This document shows, piece by piece, positions 9,665 to 20,331 of a stretch of DNA of 64,000 bases. Within the stretch, counting starts at the first letter, position 1. The number at the start of each line of letters is the position of its first letter. The notes below the pieces were generated by a model, which worked only from the letters and a program-made list of their open reading frames with translations, ran no database searches and was not told where the DNA came from. Location of the stretch: the NCBI GenBank assembly GCA_947465495.1, contig CANIAS010000001.1, forward strand, positions 1 to 64,000, in the 5' to 3' direction. Origin of the DNA: Candidatus Pollutiaquabacter sp. Its GTDB lineage: Bacteria; Bacteroidota; Bacteroidia; AKYH767-A; 2013-40CM-41-45. The position numbers and the translations under genes are program-made.

Positions 9665-10087
9665 TTAGATCGAGCCTTCTTTAATCAGCCTTTTAATCAG
9701 ACGCCAATAAGCTTGCCCATAATCCACATAGATCTCTTCACCAGCTTTCAACTTACGCGTACACTTGATGTAACACTTTAATCCACGAGTGATGTACTCC
9801 GAATTATTGCGTGCTCCTTCCAGACGAGTTAATCCACGGGCATCATTTGCATAGCGACCTTTTGCGCGGAGGGTTCGTAGCCCATCAATTGCCCATATTC
9901 GATTGACCTTGAAGATGTAGGCATTATAACCATCTTCCTCTTTCATGTCACGCCACCGCCCAAGTTTGCCTTTGTATTCACAAACTAGCCCTCCTTTGGG
10001 AATTTCAACGGTGGTAAACAATCCTTTTCCGGCACCGGGAATTTTGGAGCGTTTTATCTTTAAAAATCGGTCGTAGGTCTTAATCAT
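9665..10087 (-). CDS. SET domain protein (putative protein-lysine methyltransferase)
   Basis: 'IPGAGKGLFTTVEIPKG', 'GRYANDARG', 'NNSEY', 'AGEEIYVDYG' SET-domain motifs in a 140-aa protein. Confidence 0.85.
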   Translation of the reverse strand: MIKTYDRFLKIKRSKIPGAGKGLFTTVEIPKGGLVCEYKGKLGRWRDMKEEDGYNAYIFKVNRIWAIDGLRTLRAKGRYANDARGLTRLEGARNNSEYITRGLKCYIKCTRKLKAGEEIYVDYGQAYWRLIKRLIKEGSI

Positions 10088-10136
10088 ACTTTGAATTGAA
10101 ATTAGGTGATTCCCGCAAAGCGGGATGCAAAGAAAA

Positions 10137-12155
10137 TCAATATGGACGTAAAATTATCATCGCTCCTCCACCTGGAGCCATCCAACATTGAAATTCATCG
10201 GTTGGTTGGACTACACCCGTCTGGATAGAATAGCTTTCTGGTTGTTGCTCAAAGTGCGACAACGGTGTGTCTAAGCATGCTTCCACTCGATATCGTTTTC
10301 CTGCCTCCAGAAAATCCAACTTCAACGTAAGTTCACGTGAATGTTCATCCGTGATTGCGGCTATGTACCAGTCATTGCCTCTTCGTCTCGCAATCACCAC
10401 GTACTCCCCAATGGAAGCGGATAAGACCTTCATTTCATCCCAGGTAGTTGGCAATGCCTCGATGAATCGGAAAGCAGGATGTCCTTCGTAATTATCAGGT
10501 AAATCGGCAGCCATCTGCATCGGACTGTAGTTGATGACCAATAATGCCAATTGATTGGACAATGTGCTGTGAACCGCACTCTTTCCAATGTCTTCGCCAT
10601 TCCATTTCACTCGTTTCGACGAGAACGCATCACATAGCACATCGAAAATTCCAGGAGTGTAATCCATCGGACCAGCCAAACCACGGGTGAATGGAAGTGT
10701 GCAAGTATGACTCGGCGGGTTGCCGGAACTCCAGGCATTCCATTCCATACCACGCACTCCCTCGAAGGTCATCAGGTTCGGATACGTTCGTCCCCAACCT
10801 GTAGGAATAACCGGTTCGTGTACATCCAACATGAGCTGATACCTAGCGGCGGTCTTCATCACCCGGTTGAAATGACGAACCATGTATTGACCGTGATGTG
10901 ATTCGGTGGAAGGATTTACCGGTCCGGCATATCCAGTTTTTACATAATCAATACCCAATTTTCTGTACAATGCAAACGCACTATCCATGCGAGATTCGTA
11001 TGCCATGATATCACCTCCTGTTTCGTGATGACCAATCAATTTGACGTTTCGTGTGTTTGCATAACTCGCTATGTCTTCCAAATCAAAATCAGAAAAGGGT
11101 GTCGTGAAATCGAAGGCGTCTTTTTCTCCCCACCTTTCCCAACCGGTGTTCCAGCCTTCCACGAGAACCCCTTCTATGCCATGCTCAGCAGCGAAATCAA
11201 TGTATCGTTTGGCATTAGTAGTAGTAGCACCGTGACGTCCTCCATCCTTTTTCCAAGTCGATAGCCCCAAATGCATTTCCCACCAAATGCCAACATAACG
11301 TATTGGTTTCACCCAGGAGAAATCACCTTGCGGAGGACTATTAAGGTTCCAAAGCAAGGTGGACGAAAGTAATCCTGCTGGATCAGGCGCCACTTGAATA
11401 ACACGCCAGGGAGAATGGAATGGTCCATCGGATTTTACGGCAACCCCATCAGACCAGGGAACCAAATTGACGACCAATGACAAAGAATCTAATTCGGATT
11501 TCTTTAACGTCATGGTTGTATAATCATCAATCGCAGCTTCAAGAATAGAAACACAAACACCGCTATCAGTCTGTGCGGTGAATGGGGCGGCGAAATGACT
11601 AACAGCGGAAACACGACCAACCTGATACGTTTTTTCAAGCGTGTTGTAATCCGCCCATGACCACCAGCAACGTGCGTCTTTGTTAAAATTAAATGCGGTC
11701 AATTCTGACAACAGCTCCGCACCTACTATGCTGTCCGGAAATACATACCTGAAGGCGACACCATCATCGTATGCCCTGACATCCATTTCCATGTGACGGC
11801 TACCGGATTTTGTCTGGAGCGTCAAACGCAAGAAACGGTAGTTATTTCTAATCCTGGATTTTACACCCCAAAGTGGAAACCAATCTTCATCTACACGACC
11901 CGAATCAACGGACACACACACGAATTGACGAAGCGTGTCTGCTGCTGCGAACACGACACCCAATTGCGAAGATCGAAGCAACGTATCTTGAAGGTAACGA
12001 AGTTGATAGTACAGTCCGGAATCTTGAATACTGACTGTTAGCAATAGTTCATTATCCGGAGACTTAATCTCATAGTTTTGCGCAGTACCCCAGCGAGGAA
12101 ACAAAAGAATCCATCCAAGGAAGAATCGTTGCAGGAAAAGTTTCTTCGGATTCAT
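10137..12155 (-). CDS. Glycoside hydrolase family 97 (SusB-like)
   Basis: 'VLVEGWNTGWERW', 'HHETGG', 'VKTGYAG', 'DVHEPVIPTGWGRTYPN', 'FTRGLAGPMDYTPGIFD'; signal peptide; ATG 12155 preferred over TTG 12191. Confidence 0.92.
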   Translation of the reverse strand: MNPKKLFLQRFFLGWILLFPRWGTAQNYEIKSPDNELLLTVSIQDSGLYYQLRYLQDTLLRSSQLGVVFAAADTLRQFVCVSVDSGRVDEDWFPLWGVKSRIRNNYRFLRLTLQTKSGSRHMEMDVRAYDDGVAFRYVFPDSIVGAELLSELTAFNFNKDARCWWSWADYNTLEKTYQVGRVSAVSHFAAPFTAQTDSGVCVSILEAAIDDYTTMTLKKSELDSLSLVVNLVPWSDGVAVKSDGPFHSPWRVIQVAPDPAGLLSSTLLWNLNSPPQGDFSWVKPIRYVGIWWEMHLGLSTWKKDGGRHGATTTNAKRYIDFAAEHGIEGVLVEGWNTGWERWGEKDAFDFTTPFSDFDLEDIASYANTRNVKLIGHHETGGDIMAYESRMDSAFALYRKLGIDYVKTGYAGPVNPSTESHHGQYMVRHFNRVMKTAARYQLMLDVHEPVIPTGWGRTYPNLMTFEGVRGMEWNAWSSGNPPSHTCTLPFTRGLAGPMDYTPGIFDVLCDAFSSKRVKWNGEDIGKSAVHSTLSNQLALLVINYSPMQMAADLPDNYEGHPAFRFIEALPTTWDEMKVLSASIGEYVVIARRRGNDWYIAAITDEHSRELTLKLDFLEAGKRYRVEACLDTPLSHFEQQPESYSIQTGVVQPTDEFQCWMAPGGGAMIILRPY

Positions 12156-12169
12156 GTTACTTATTGGGG

Positions 12170-13030
12170 TCATCCCTGCAGGTATACCCAATCTTTAATC
12201 GGCTCGAACAACTTGAAACTTTCGATGGCCGATGGATGTTGCAGGGTAGATTCGACAGAAACTTCCGGAATTAATTTCTCTCCCATAGAATCCTTGACGA
12301 AAATAAGATTATGTCCGTAGTCATTAGCCCCAACCAATCGGTATCCTTTACGTTTGGCTAGATTAGTCATGGCCACTGGTGATGCTCCATGATAGACTGG
12401 ATGTTTTCCAGGAAAAGTATACGCAGGATCATAAGGAACAACAATGTTGTTCATGCCAAACTCGACATGCGTTTCGATGATAACAACGCGCGGCTGAACA
12501 ATTTCAAGTGCATCCCAAATCCAGTAATCATACCCATCCAGGTCAATTGATAGCAAATCAATCGATCCTTTGAAGCCCGCATTTTCGATCAGCTCATTGA
12601 TATTTTCACGCGTCACCTTTGCGCAGACAAAAGTTGGATGATAATCCCACGGATCGGGATTACGCCGGTAGAAACGACGGCCGCGTTCCACACAAGTCTT
12701 ATCAGCATCGATAAAGAGTCCGTGCCAGCCGAAGTTAAGTGCAAGATTTGAGCAGTTACTATTAACTCCATCGTTGGAGCCGATTTCAACGAACCGCTTC
12801 CCTCCCATCCCGATGCATGCGAAGATGAACAACAACAATCCATCTTCCTCGTGCTGGGAGAAAACTTTCACTCCTGTATCTTTTAATGCAGGTGGATTAC
12901 CTGCAGCAGCCCTCTCTTGATAATATAAAAATAATTGCCGCAACGATGCTTGAGCGGCCGGACTGAACTTATCCCTTACGCGCAAAATGAGAAAATATTT
13001 TTTTATAAATTTTTTTATCAAGTTCGTCAT
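12170..13030 (-). CDS. FkbM-like SAM-dependent methyltransferase-type protein
   Basis: 'RFVEIGSNDGVNSNC' SAM-binding-like motif, 'IDLLSIDLDGYDYWIWDAL', 'VVIIETHVEFG'. Confidence 0.65.
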   Translation of the reverse strand: MTNLIKKFIKKYFLILRVRDKFSPAAQASLRQLFLYYQERAAAGNPPALKDTGVKVFSQHEEDGLLLFIFACIGMGGKRFVEIGSNDGVNSNCSNLALNFGWHGLFIDADKTCVERGRRFYRRNPDPWDYHPTFVCAKVTRENINELIENAGFKGSIDLLSIDLDGYDYWIWDALEIVQPRVVIIETHVEFGMNNIVVPYDPAYTFPGKHPVYHGASPVAMTNLAKRKGYRLVGANDYGHNLIFVKDSMGEKLIPEVSVESTLQHPSAIESFKLFEPIKDWVYLQG

Positions 13031-13104
13031 TGCGATTAGGTCAATCCGTGTGAATGGTCATTAACAGTGAATCCAACCATAAATTATACTGTCTGTTTTT
13101 TGAA

Positions 13105-13968
13105 CTACCGCTGATAAGATGGCATGAGCCCGCGAAGTCCCATATCTACCACACTTTCAACACCACCCAATGAGGCATCCCAATGTCCATTACCATTGGT
13201 ATCGATCCATTCGAAACTGTTATTAATGGACAAGGACATGGTAGCAACGATGTCTTTTGTTTCAGTACCGTCAATGACTAATGGCGAAGAGAACTGGCCG
13301 GTTACAACACAAGATCCCTGGGGAATTGGCGACGTGGCAAAGATTGGATTGGGAACTGTTGTAGCTCCAGCAGGTGCTTGTCCGGAAGTTAAATTACCCA
13401 GACTTTCAAACGCCCAGTATCCTTGCAGTTTATTTTCATTAACGGTATCCGTCTGCGATTTTACGACATAATTGGTGATGTAGGTATTGTAGCCAACAAA
13501 GCTTGCTACCGTACCAGTATAAGGATTGTTGTTGTAATAAAAAGTTACGTCATAATTTTGGTAGGACAGCGAAAGTCTCACCCATTCATAAGATCCGTGT
13601 GCAATTTGTTTGAGCGGAATTTGTAGGAATATATCTCCGGAATTAACCACTTTGGATTTTGAAAAATCGATTGCCGTGGCGCCTCCAGTTGTCGTTTCAT
13701 CAGCGTGATACAATACGACGCCGCCACCCAGCGGTGTGTAGGCTGTAGGATCGAGTTCCATGTAGTGAGCAGCGATTTTGTTGAACCTAGGATTTTGACC
13801 TGCATGACCAGTAGGCATCGGAGCAGGAAGACCTGTGTTTCCCAATCTGACTTGGGTGGAGTCCACCTTCAGCTTCACAATTAACATGGGTTCGTTGGCA
13901 GGCACTTCCTCCTTTTTACAGGCGAACAACCCCAGGATGCAGCAAGCAATCAAAAAGTACTTTTTCAT
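13105..13968 (-). CDS. Putative lipoprotein of unknown function
   Basis: Signal peptide with lipobox-like LFAC (MKKYFLIACCILGLFACKKEE); no characterised domain recognised. Confidence 0.75.
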   Translation of the reverse strand: MKKYFLIACCILGLFACKKEEVPANEPMLIVKLKVDSTQVRLGNTGLPAPMPTGHAGQNPRFNKIAAHYMELDPTAYTPLGGGVVLYHADETTTGGATAIDFSKSKVVNSGDIFLQIPLKQIAHGSYEWVRLSLSYQNYDVTFYYNNNPYTGTVASFVGYNTYITNYVVKSQTDTVNENKLQGYWAFESLGNLTSGQAPAGATTVPNPIFATSPIPQGSCVVTGQFSSPLVIDGTETKDIVATMSLSINNSFEWIDTNGNGHWDASLGGVESVVDMGLRGLMPSYQR

Positions 13969-14168
13969 ATAATCTTCTTGTTGGATTCGAAAGATAAAAA
14001 AGGTTAGGGGTATCCCCTAAAATCCTTCACGGATTTTTCATATTAACAGTCTTTCGACGGTAATTCAACACAAATAGTGTCAGAAACAGTGGTTTTTTGT
14101 GAATCAACGTTCGCTTAATTATGAAAGTCTCTTTTTTTATTCTCAAATTTGGGCCCTTAACAATTCCT

Positions 14169-15437
14169 ATGAAAAAGAACCTACTACTACTACTATTAAG
14201 CGTAATCGTGGCTTTACCAACTATCGCCCAGCATAACCGCAGTTGCGGCACACATGATCGCTATTTGAGTGCTGTCGCTAATGATCCGGCTATTCTTCAG
14301 CGCCGTGCTGCACTGGAGCAACAAGTGCAAGCATGGATTGCAAAAAATGGTATCAAGAAAACAAACGGTACTAACACCATCTTGGTAACAGTGCCCGTAG
14401 TTGCGCACGTGCTGTATTACAATGCCGCGCAGAATATTTCTGATGCACAGATTCTGTCGCAAATCGAAGTTCTCAATCAGGATTATGGTCTGAGAAATCC
14501 GGACACCTCGCTCACGCCAAGCGTTTTTAAACCGCTGATGGCAGATGTTCAGATTCAATTCTGCATGGCAACCACCGATCCGGCTGGTAATCCCACCACA
14601 GGCATCGAGCGCCGTGCGGTCACTGTCACGCGCATTGGCAATGGAAACAAATATTACAATTACAGTCAAGGAGGATTAGCCATTTGGGATGCGAACAACT
14701 ACCTGAATTTCTGGATTTGTGATATCGATGGCGGCGGCACGTTAGGATATACTTATTTGCCTGGAACAATTAGTGCCAATAAAGATGGAATCGTGATTGA
14801 TCCGCAGTATTTTGGAAATACAGGTACCGTTTCCGCTCCCTACGACTTAGGACGCACCCTCACGCATGAGGTAGGCCACTGGTTTAATCTGGAACACATT
14901 TGGGCCGATGAATCAGCGTGTGCAGCAGACGACTATGTATCGGATACTCCGCAGCAAAAAGGAGAAAATTATGGCTGTCCTTCCTATCCTCAAACAACAC
15001 AATCAGGCGGACGCTGCAGCACCACCGACCCTAGTTCTATGTACATGAATTACATGGACTATACCGACGATGCCTGCATGGTCATGTTCACTGCGGGACA
15101 GGCGGCGCGTATGCAAGCTGCTCTCACGCAATACCGCAGCGGCCTCTTTTCGTCGCTTGGTTGTAGCACACAAACAGGAGTTCAACAACTCACTAATTCT
15201 CTACACGCCTCTATTTATCCTAATCCATCCGAAGGTATTTTTGAATTCGACCTTTCAGACCGCAGTGCTTTAGCCATTTTGACTGTGACGGATATTAGCG
15301 GCCGCGTAGTCTTTGAAAAATCATACCGTTCCGGCGATCGTAAAGTGTTTGACTTAACGGCCTACGAGAATGGCGTTTACCTGGCGCACATACAAGCTAA
15401 TAACAGCGAAACTACCTTGAGAGTAGTTAACTACTAA
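14169..15437 (+). CDS. M43 (pappalysin-like) metalloprotease with T9SS C-terminal sorting domain
   Basis: 'THEVGHWFNLEHIW' zinc motif, 'MNYMDYTDDACMVMFT', C-terminal 'IYPNPSEGIFEF...GVYLAHI'; signal peptide begins at ATG 14169. Confidence 0.92.
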   Translation: MKKNLLLLLLSVIVALPTIAQHNRSCGTHDRYLSAVANDPAILQRRAALEQQVQAWIAKNGIKKTNGTNTILVTVPVVAHVLYYNAAQNISDAQILSQIEVLNQDYGLRNPDTSLTPSVFKPLMADVQIQFCMATTDPAGNPTTGIERRAVTVTRIGNGNKYYNYSQGGLAIWDANNYLNFWICDIDGGGTLGYTYLPGTISANKDGIVIDPQYFGNTGTVSAPYDLGRTLTHEVGHWFNLEHIWADESACAADDYVSDTPQQKGENYGCPSYPQTTQSGGRCSTTDPSSMYMNYMDYTDDACMVMFTAGQAARMQAALTQYRSGLFSSLGCSTQTGVQQLTNSLHASIYPNPSEGIFEFDLSDRSALAILTVTDISGRVVFEKSYRSGDRKVFDLTAYENGVYLAHIQANNSETTLRVVNY

Positions 15438-15457
15438 TACCATCTTGGAGCAGTAAC

Positions 15458-15484
15458 GCCGGGCTATTCAGTCCGGCTTTTTTT
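15458..15484 (+). terminator. Intrinsic terminator
   Basis: GCCGGGCT-ATTC-AGTCCGGC followed by T7; overlaps the stop of the convergent MOSC gene. Confidence 0.85.
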
Positions 15485-16334
15485 ATGTCCGGGCATTGCT
15501 ACTCGATTTCATTACCAAGTCTTTACAATGCATCAACTTCCCGATGGATAATTCGTCTGTAACACAACCCACGGAAAGGAAATAGAAGTGTCCGTATTTT
15601 TCAAGAGATGAGTTTAATGGCAATGTCGACTTACGAAAATCAGAAAATTGCTTTTGGAATCCCGTCCACACTTCGCCTGTTAAAGGATGTCGAGAAGGTA
15701 CTACGCATCGTGGAACCGGCTTACTAATACTGGCTGTAACGGCACCTATGCGAATTGTTCGATGACTGAAGTCTGAGGAAATAAAATCATCTTCCCAGAA
15801 AGCCGGAACATGTTCGATTTCTAAATTGATACGGAATCTGCGGCGACATTCATCCAAATCCATATCATCAAATTGCTCTGCCACTGCTTGAAGACTTTCT
15901 GCTGAGATCATGGTAAATTGGTTTTTTCTGGGGTCATCCTGAAGTTGGCCATTCCCATCTTCTTTGAGAAAAACCGGCTGCAGAAAAAATTCAGAAAGAT
16001 ACTCCTCAAGGTGTGTGCGGTTATCCTGCAAGTGAAAGGATGATTTATGTCCGCCGTTTACAGCTACTGTCACAACTTCAATAGCTGGATCGAAACTCGT
16101 CCTTAGCTCATGAATTTTGGGTGTTGATTTACCATTGATCAAATTCCCCGCTAGGTTAAACAGCGCATAACGACGGTCGTTTCGCAGTGAGCCCCCTGGT
16201 CCGATTTCCGCTGCCGATACTTGGATGCCATCCAGTGACTTGATGGGATATAGGGTAATACGAGAAAGTTGGGGCTGATTCACCCTGCGAAAGTAGGAAA
16301 ACGAACTCCAATGCGGATTACAAAGTATATTCAT
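15483..16334 (-). CDS. MOSC domain-containing protein
   Basis: 'LSRITLYPIKSLDGIQV' MOSC N-terminal domain, 'DECRRRFRINLEIE...FWEDDF', 'VPRCVVPSRHPLTGE'. Confidence 0.85.
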   Translation of the reverse strand: MNILCNPHWSSFSYFRRVNQPQLSRITLYPIKSLDGIQVSAAEIGPGGSLRNDRRYALFNLAGNLINGKSTPKIHELRTSFDPAIEVVTVAVNGGHKSSFHLQDNRTHLEEYLSEFFLQPVFLKEDGNGQLQDDPRKNQFTMISAESLQAVAEQFDDMDLDECRRRFRINLEIEHVPAFWEDDFISSDFSHRTIRIGAVTASISKPVPRCVVPSRHPLTGEVWTGFQKQFSDFRKSTLPLNSSLEKYGHFYFLSVGCVTDELSIGKLMHCKDLVMKSSSNART

Positions 16335-16398
16335 CCATCAATATTCACTTGCCGAACCCCCTTAAATTCCGTTTTTTTGTAATTCTAAAATATATCCC

Positions 16399-17781
16399 AT
16401 GATTACCGCCCGCGTCGCAGCATTATTAAATACCGAAGGAAAAGGCCAAGAAATTGAAGTACGTGGATGGGTTCGCACCCGCCGTGGCAACAAACAAGTG
16501 GCCTTTATCGCTGTGAACGATGGTTCCATCATTCACAGTATCCAGGTGGTGGCAGACATGACCCGGTTTTCGGAAGATTCAATTAAAAAAGTAACGACTG
16601 GCGCTTGTATTGCGGTGAAAGGTAAATTGGTTCCGTCGCAAGGTCAAGGACAGGCCGTCGAGATTCAAGCTGACGAGATTCATGTTCTGGGTGAAGCGGA
16701 TGAAACATTCCCTCTTCAGAAGAAAGGCCATTCCCTCGAATTCCTGCGTGAAATTGCTCACCTGCGTCCTCGCACCAATACGTTTGGCGCAGTGTTTCGC
16801 ATTCGCCATCACATGGCATTCGCCGTTCATAAATATTTCAACGATCGTGGGTTTTATAATTTGCATACTCCGATTATCACCGGCTCCGATGCCGAAGGCG
16901 CAGGAGAAATGTTCCAGGTGACCACGCTTGATCTTCACAACCTGCCCAAAAACCCAGACGGCTCTATCAACCACAAAGAAGATTTCTTCGGTAAAGCCAC
17001 GAACCTCACCGTTTCAGGTCAGTTGGAAGGAGAATTAGGTGCGATGGCACTTGGACTCATTTACACGTTTGGGCCAACGTTCCGTGCGGAAAACTCGAAC
17101 ACACCTCGTCACCTTGCAGAATTCTGGATGATCGAACCGGAAATGGCATTCTACACTATCCAGGACAATATGGATTTGGCAGAAGACTTCCTGAAATACC
17201 TGGTCAAGTATGCTCTTGATACTTGCAAGGACGATCTCGAGTTCCTAAACAATCTCTATGACAAGGAATTGATAGGACGACTGCAATCGGTGGTTGATCA
17301 GCCGTTTGAACGTCTTTCCTATACCAAGGCAATAGAAGTACTGGAAACATGTGGACAAAAATTCGAGTTCCCAGTTTCTTGGGGAACTGACTTACAAAAA
17401 GAGCATGAGAACTTCCTGGTAGAACATTTCAAGCGTCCTGTGATTTTGACGGATTATCCTATGGCCATCAAAGCATTCTATATGAAGCAAAATGACGACG
17501 GGAAAACCGTCAGAGCGATGGATATTTTGTTCCCGTGGATTGGTGAAATCATTGGCGGCTCACAACGCGAAGAGAACTACGACAAACTGATTCAACGGGT
17601 ACGTGACATGGGAATTCCTGAGCACGAAATATCGTGGTACCTTGACACCCGTCGATTCGGCACTTGCGAGCACGCCGGTTTCGGATTGGGTTTCGAACGA
17701 CTGATACTTTTCATTACGGGCATGAGTAACATCCGAGACGTGATTCCATTCCCACGTACGCCTAAAAACGCTGAGTTTTAA
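16399..17781 (+). CDS. asnS: Asparaginyl-tRNA synthetase
   Basis: OB anticodon domain '[24 protein letters not shown]' plus class II core '[25 protein letters not shown]', '[15 protein letters not shown]'. Confidence 0.96.
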   Translation: MITARVAALLNTEGKGQEIEVRGWVRTRRGNKQVAFIAVNDGSIIHSIQVVADMTRFSEDSIKKVTTGACIAVKGKLVPSQGQGQAVEIQADEIHVLGEADETFPLQKKGHSLEFLREIAHLRPRTNTFGAVFRIRHHMAFAVHKYFNDRGFYNLHTPIITGSDAEGAGEMFQVTTLDLHNLPKNPDGSINHKEDFFGKATNLTVSGQLEGELGAMALGLIYTFGPTFRAENSNTPRHLAEFWMIEPEMAFYTIQDNMDLAEDFLKYLVKYALDTCKDDLEFLNNLYDKELIGRLQSVVDQPFERLSYTKAIEVLETCGQKFEFPVSWGTDLQKEHENFLVEHFKRPVILTDYPMAIKAFYMKQNDDGKTVRAMDILFPWIGEIIGGSQREENYDKLIQRVRDMGIPEHEISWYLDTRRFGTCEHAGFGLGFERLILFITGMSNIRDVIPFPRTPKNAEF

Positions 17782-17787
17782 TATCGG

Positions 17788-18774
17788 TCAATGACCTTCG
17801 TTGTAAATTACCTCAAGTAATGTTTGTCCAACCGCTTTCAAGGTGAGCGGATCAATAATGGACAAAGAATCCTGATGCGTATGCCAATGCGGGGCAAAGC
17901 CACTGCGCGTTGTCTTGTCGCTGTTGATGATATCTATCGATGGGATTCCATATCTAATGACATAGACGTGATCATCGGTAACATATCCCCCTTGTTCAAG
18001 GAGAAAATAATTAGAATAACCCAACGCAGCGGCACTCTTCCAGATTTTGTCAACGACGTACAACGCTTGCTCACTGGAAAATCCTTCCAAACGGAATTGA
18101 GCGTTTCGAGCACCAACCATGTCTAATAAAATACCATAGTTGGCAGTGTAATTGGCAATATGTGGTTGTCGGGTCCAGTATTGCGTTCCCAATGCATAGC
18201 TGTCTTCGCTTTCAGGGCCTCCACCTTTTGCACCCCAATCTTCCGCATCAAAGAATGCGATATCAACTCCAATAGCTGGTGCTTTAGCAGAAAGTTGGCG
18301 TGCGATTTCAAGCAGCACACCGACTCCGCTAGCGCCATCATCTGCACCATCAATAGGTTCTCGTTCGCGATCCGAATCCTGGTCGGCCCACGGACGGGTA
18401 TCCCAGTGCGCAAACAGCAGCACTCGGTTTTTCTTATCAGGATTGAATGAAGCGATGTAATTACGAATATTCAGTCTGACGTCGTCATAGGTAGTGACCA
18501 CGCCCTTCTGTTCTACCACATTCGGCGTAGACGCTTTTAGTTTGTCAAAGAGATATTGCGCACAAGCTACATGTTCCTTGCTATTTGGAACCCGTGGTCC
18601 AAATGCGACCTGTTGACGAATATATTCATAGGCTGAATCGGCATTGAAGGATGGTGCAATCACTTTTACTGGCGAAGGAGCCGGGGGCTGTTGCACCGTT
18701 TGCTGGGGACCGCAAGCCCAAAGCAGCACTAGTAGCAGAAAAAGTAAACGAGTCCTGTTATACATGGTTGACAA
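17788..18774 (-). CDS. M28 family peptidase (glutaminyl-cyclase-like)
   Basis: 'VLLFAHWDTRPWADQD', 'DGADDGASGVGVLLE', 'FDAEDWG'; lipoprotein-like N-terminus. Confidence 0.88.
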   Translation of the reverse strand: MSTMYNRTRLLFLLLVLLWACGPQQTVQQPPAPSPVKVIAPSFNADSAYEYIRQQVAFGPRVPNSKEHVACAQYLFDKLKASTPNVVEQKGVVTTYDDVRLNIRNYIASFNPDKKNRVLLFAHWDTRPWADQDSDREREPIDGADDGASGVGVLLEIARQLSAKAPAIGVDIAFFDAEDWGAKGGGPESEDSYALGTQYWTRQPHIANYTANYGILLDMVGARNAQFRLEGFSSEQALYVVDKIWKSAAALGYSNYFLLEQGGYVTDDHVYVIRYGIPSIDIINSDKTTRSGFAPHWHTHQDSLSIIDPLTLKAVGQTLLEVIYNEGH

Positions 18775-18777
18775 TGA

Positions 18778-20256
18778 CTAGTCCTTCATCCAAGTTGTTC
18801 CAGACTTTTCATCTTTAATCTTGAAGCCGATGGCAGCGAGTTCATCACGGATTTTATCGGAAGTAGCGAAATCCTTGTTGGCCTTTGCATCTGTGCGCAC
18901 CTTGATGATCATCTGCATAAGAGCATCCAAGTCTGAATCACCTGAAGCCTGTTCTGCTTTCAAGCCGAGTATATCAAATACAAATTGATTGAAAAACACT
19001 GTCAATGTATTTAGATCAACCGGCGAAATTGTTTCCGTTCCAGCATGAACAGAATTGATAACACGTGCACATTCGAACAGGTGAGAAAGCACGATGGCGG
19101 TATTCATATCATCATCCATGGCTTCGTAACACGATTTCTTCAATGCATTCACATCCGTGGTAGTAGTAGTTCCAGGAACAAGACGCTGCAACGTTTGTGC
19201 GGCATTAAGCAATCTGGACAACCCTTTCTCAGCTGCTTTCAACCCTTCATTACTGAAATCGACCGGACTACGATAATGTGCTTGCAAAATGAAGAAGCGG
19301 ATCGTCATCGGACCGTATGCTTGGTCCAATAACTTATGCGAGCCATTGAAGAACTCTTCCAGATTGATGAAGTTGCCCAGCGACTTGCCCATCTTCTGAC
19401 CATTGATGGTAATCATGTTATTGTGCATCCAGTATCGGACAGGCGCTTTTCCGCATGCGCCTTTGGATTGGGCGATTTCACTTTCGTGGTGTGGAAACAA
19501 AAGGTCCATCCCTCCACCGTGAATATCAAATGTTTCTCCCAGGTATTTTGTACTCATGGCCGAACACTCAATGTGCCAACCAGGAAAACCATCACCCCAA
19601 GGCGAAGGCCAGCGCATGATGTGTTCTGGTGATGCTTTTTTCCAGAGCGCAAAGTCTGTAGGACTTTTCTTTTCCTCTTGGCCTTCAAGTTCACGGCGCT
19701 CGTTTCCGGCACCGGCGATAAGTTCATCGATGACACGGCCGCTTAATTTTCCGTAATCATGTGATTTACTATAATTAATTACATCAAAGTAAACAGATCC
19801 ATTTGATTCGTAAGCCCAACCATTGTGCATGATTGTCTTGATCATCTCAATCTGTTCAATAATGTGTCCGGAAGCACGCGGCTCAATGTTGACAGGCAAA
19901 TTATTCAATTGCTGCATCGCTTCGTGAAACTTCTGCGTGTAGAGCTCAACGATTTCCATCGGCTCCAATTGTTCGAGACGAGCTTTCTTGGCAATTTTAT
20001 CTTCGCCAGCATCGGCATCATTCTCGAGATGTCCAACATCTGTGATATTACGCACGTACCGCACTTTGTATCCAAGATGTGTCAGGTAGCGGTATAACAC
20101 ATCAAAGGTGATGTATGGACGAGCGTGACCCAGGTGCGGATGTCCGTACACTGTAGGTCCGCAGACATACATGCCGACACGACCAGAGACCAGGGATTCG
20201 AAGCGTTCTTTTTTACGCGTCAGCGAATTCGTGATATGAAGTTGGTGAGTGACCAT
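18778..20256 (-). CDS. cysS: Cysteinyl-tRNA synthetase
   Basis: '[25 protein letters not shown]', '[10 protein letters not shown]', 'KMGKSLGNF'. Confidence 0.97.
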   Translation of the reverse strand: MVTHQLHITNSLTRKKERFESLVSGRVGMYVCGPTVYGHPHLGHARPYITFDVLYRYLTHLGYKVRYVRNITDVGHLENDADAGEDKIAKKARLEQLEPMEIVELYTQKFHEAMQQLNNLPVNIEPRASGHIIEQIEMIKTIMHNGWAYESNGSVYFDVINYSKSHDYGKLSGRVIDELIAGAGNERRELEGQEEKKSPTDFALWKKASPEHIMRWPSPWGDGFPGWHIECSAMSTKYLGETFDIHGGGMDLLFPHHESEIAQSKGACGKAPVRYWMHNNMITINGQKMGKSLGNFINLEEFFNGSHKLLDQAYGPMTIRFFILQAHYRSPVDFSNEGLKAAEKGLSRLLNAAQTLQRLVPGTTTTTDVNALKKSCYEAMDDDMNTAIVLSHLFECARVINSVHAGTETISPVDLNTLTVFFNQFVFDILGLKAEQASGDSDLDALMQMIIKVRTDAKANKDFATSDKIRDELAAIGFKIKDEKSGTTWMKD

Positions 20257-20331
20257 AGGGAAAAGAATGGATGCCGTCTACGTAAATTGGCGCTTTGGTA
20301 AAAACTACTTTTATAAATACAACTGGTTCCG

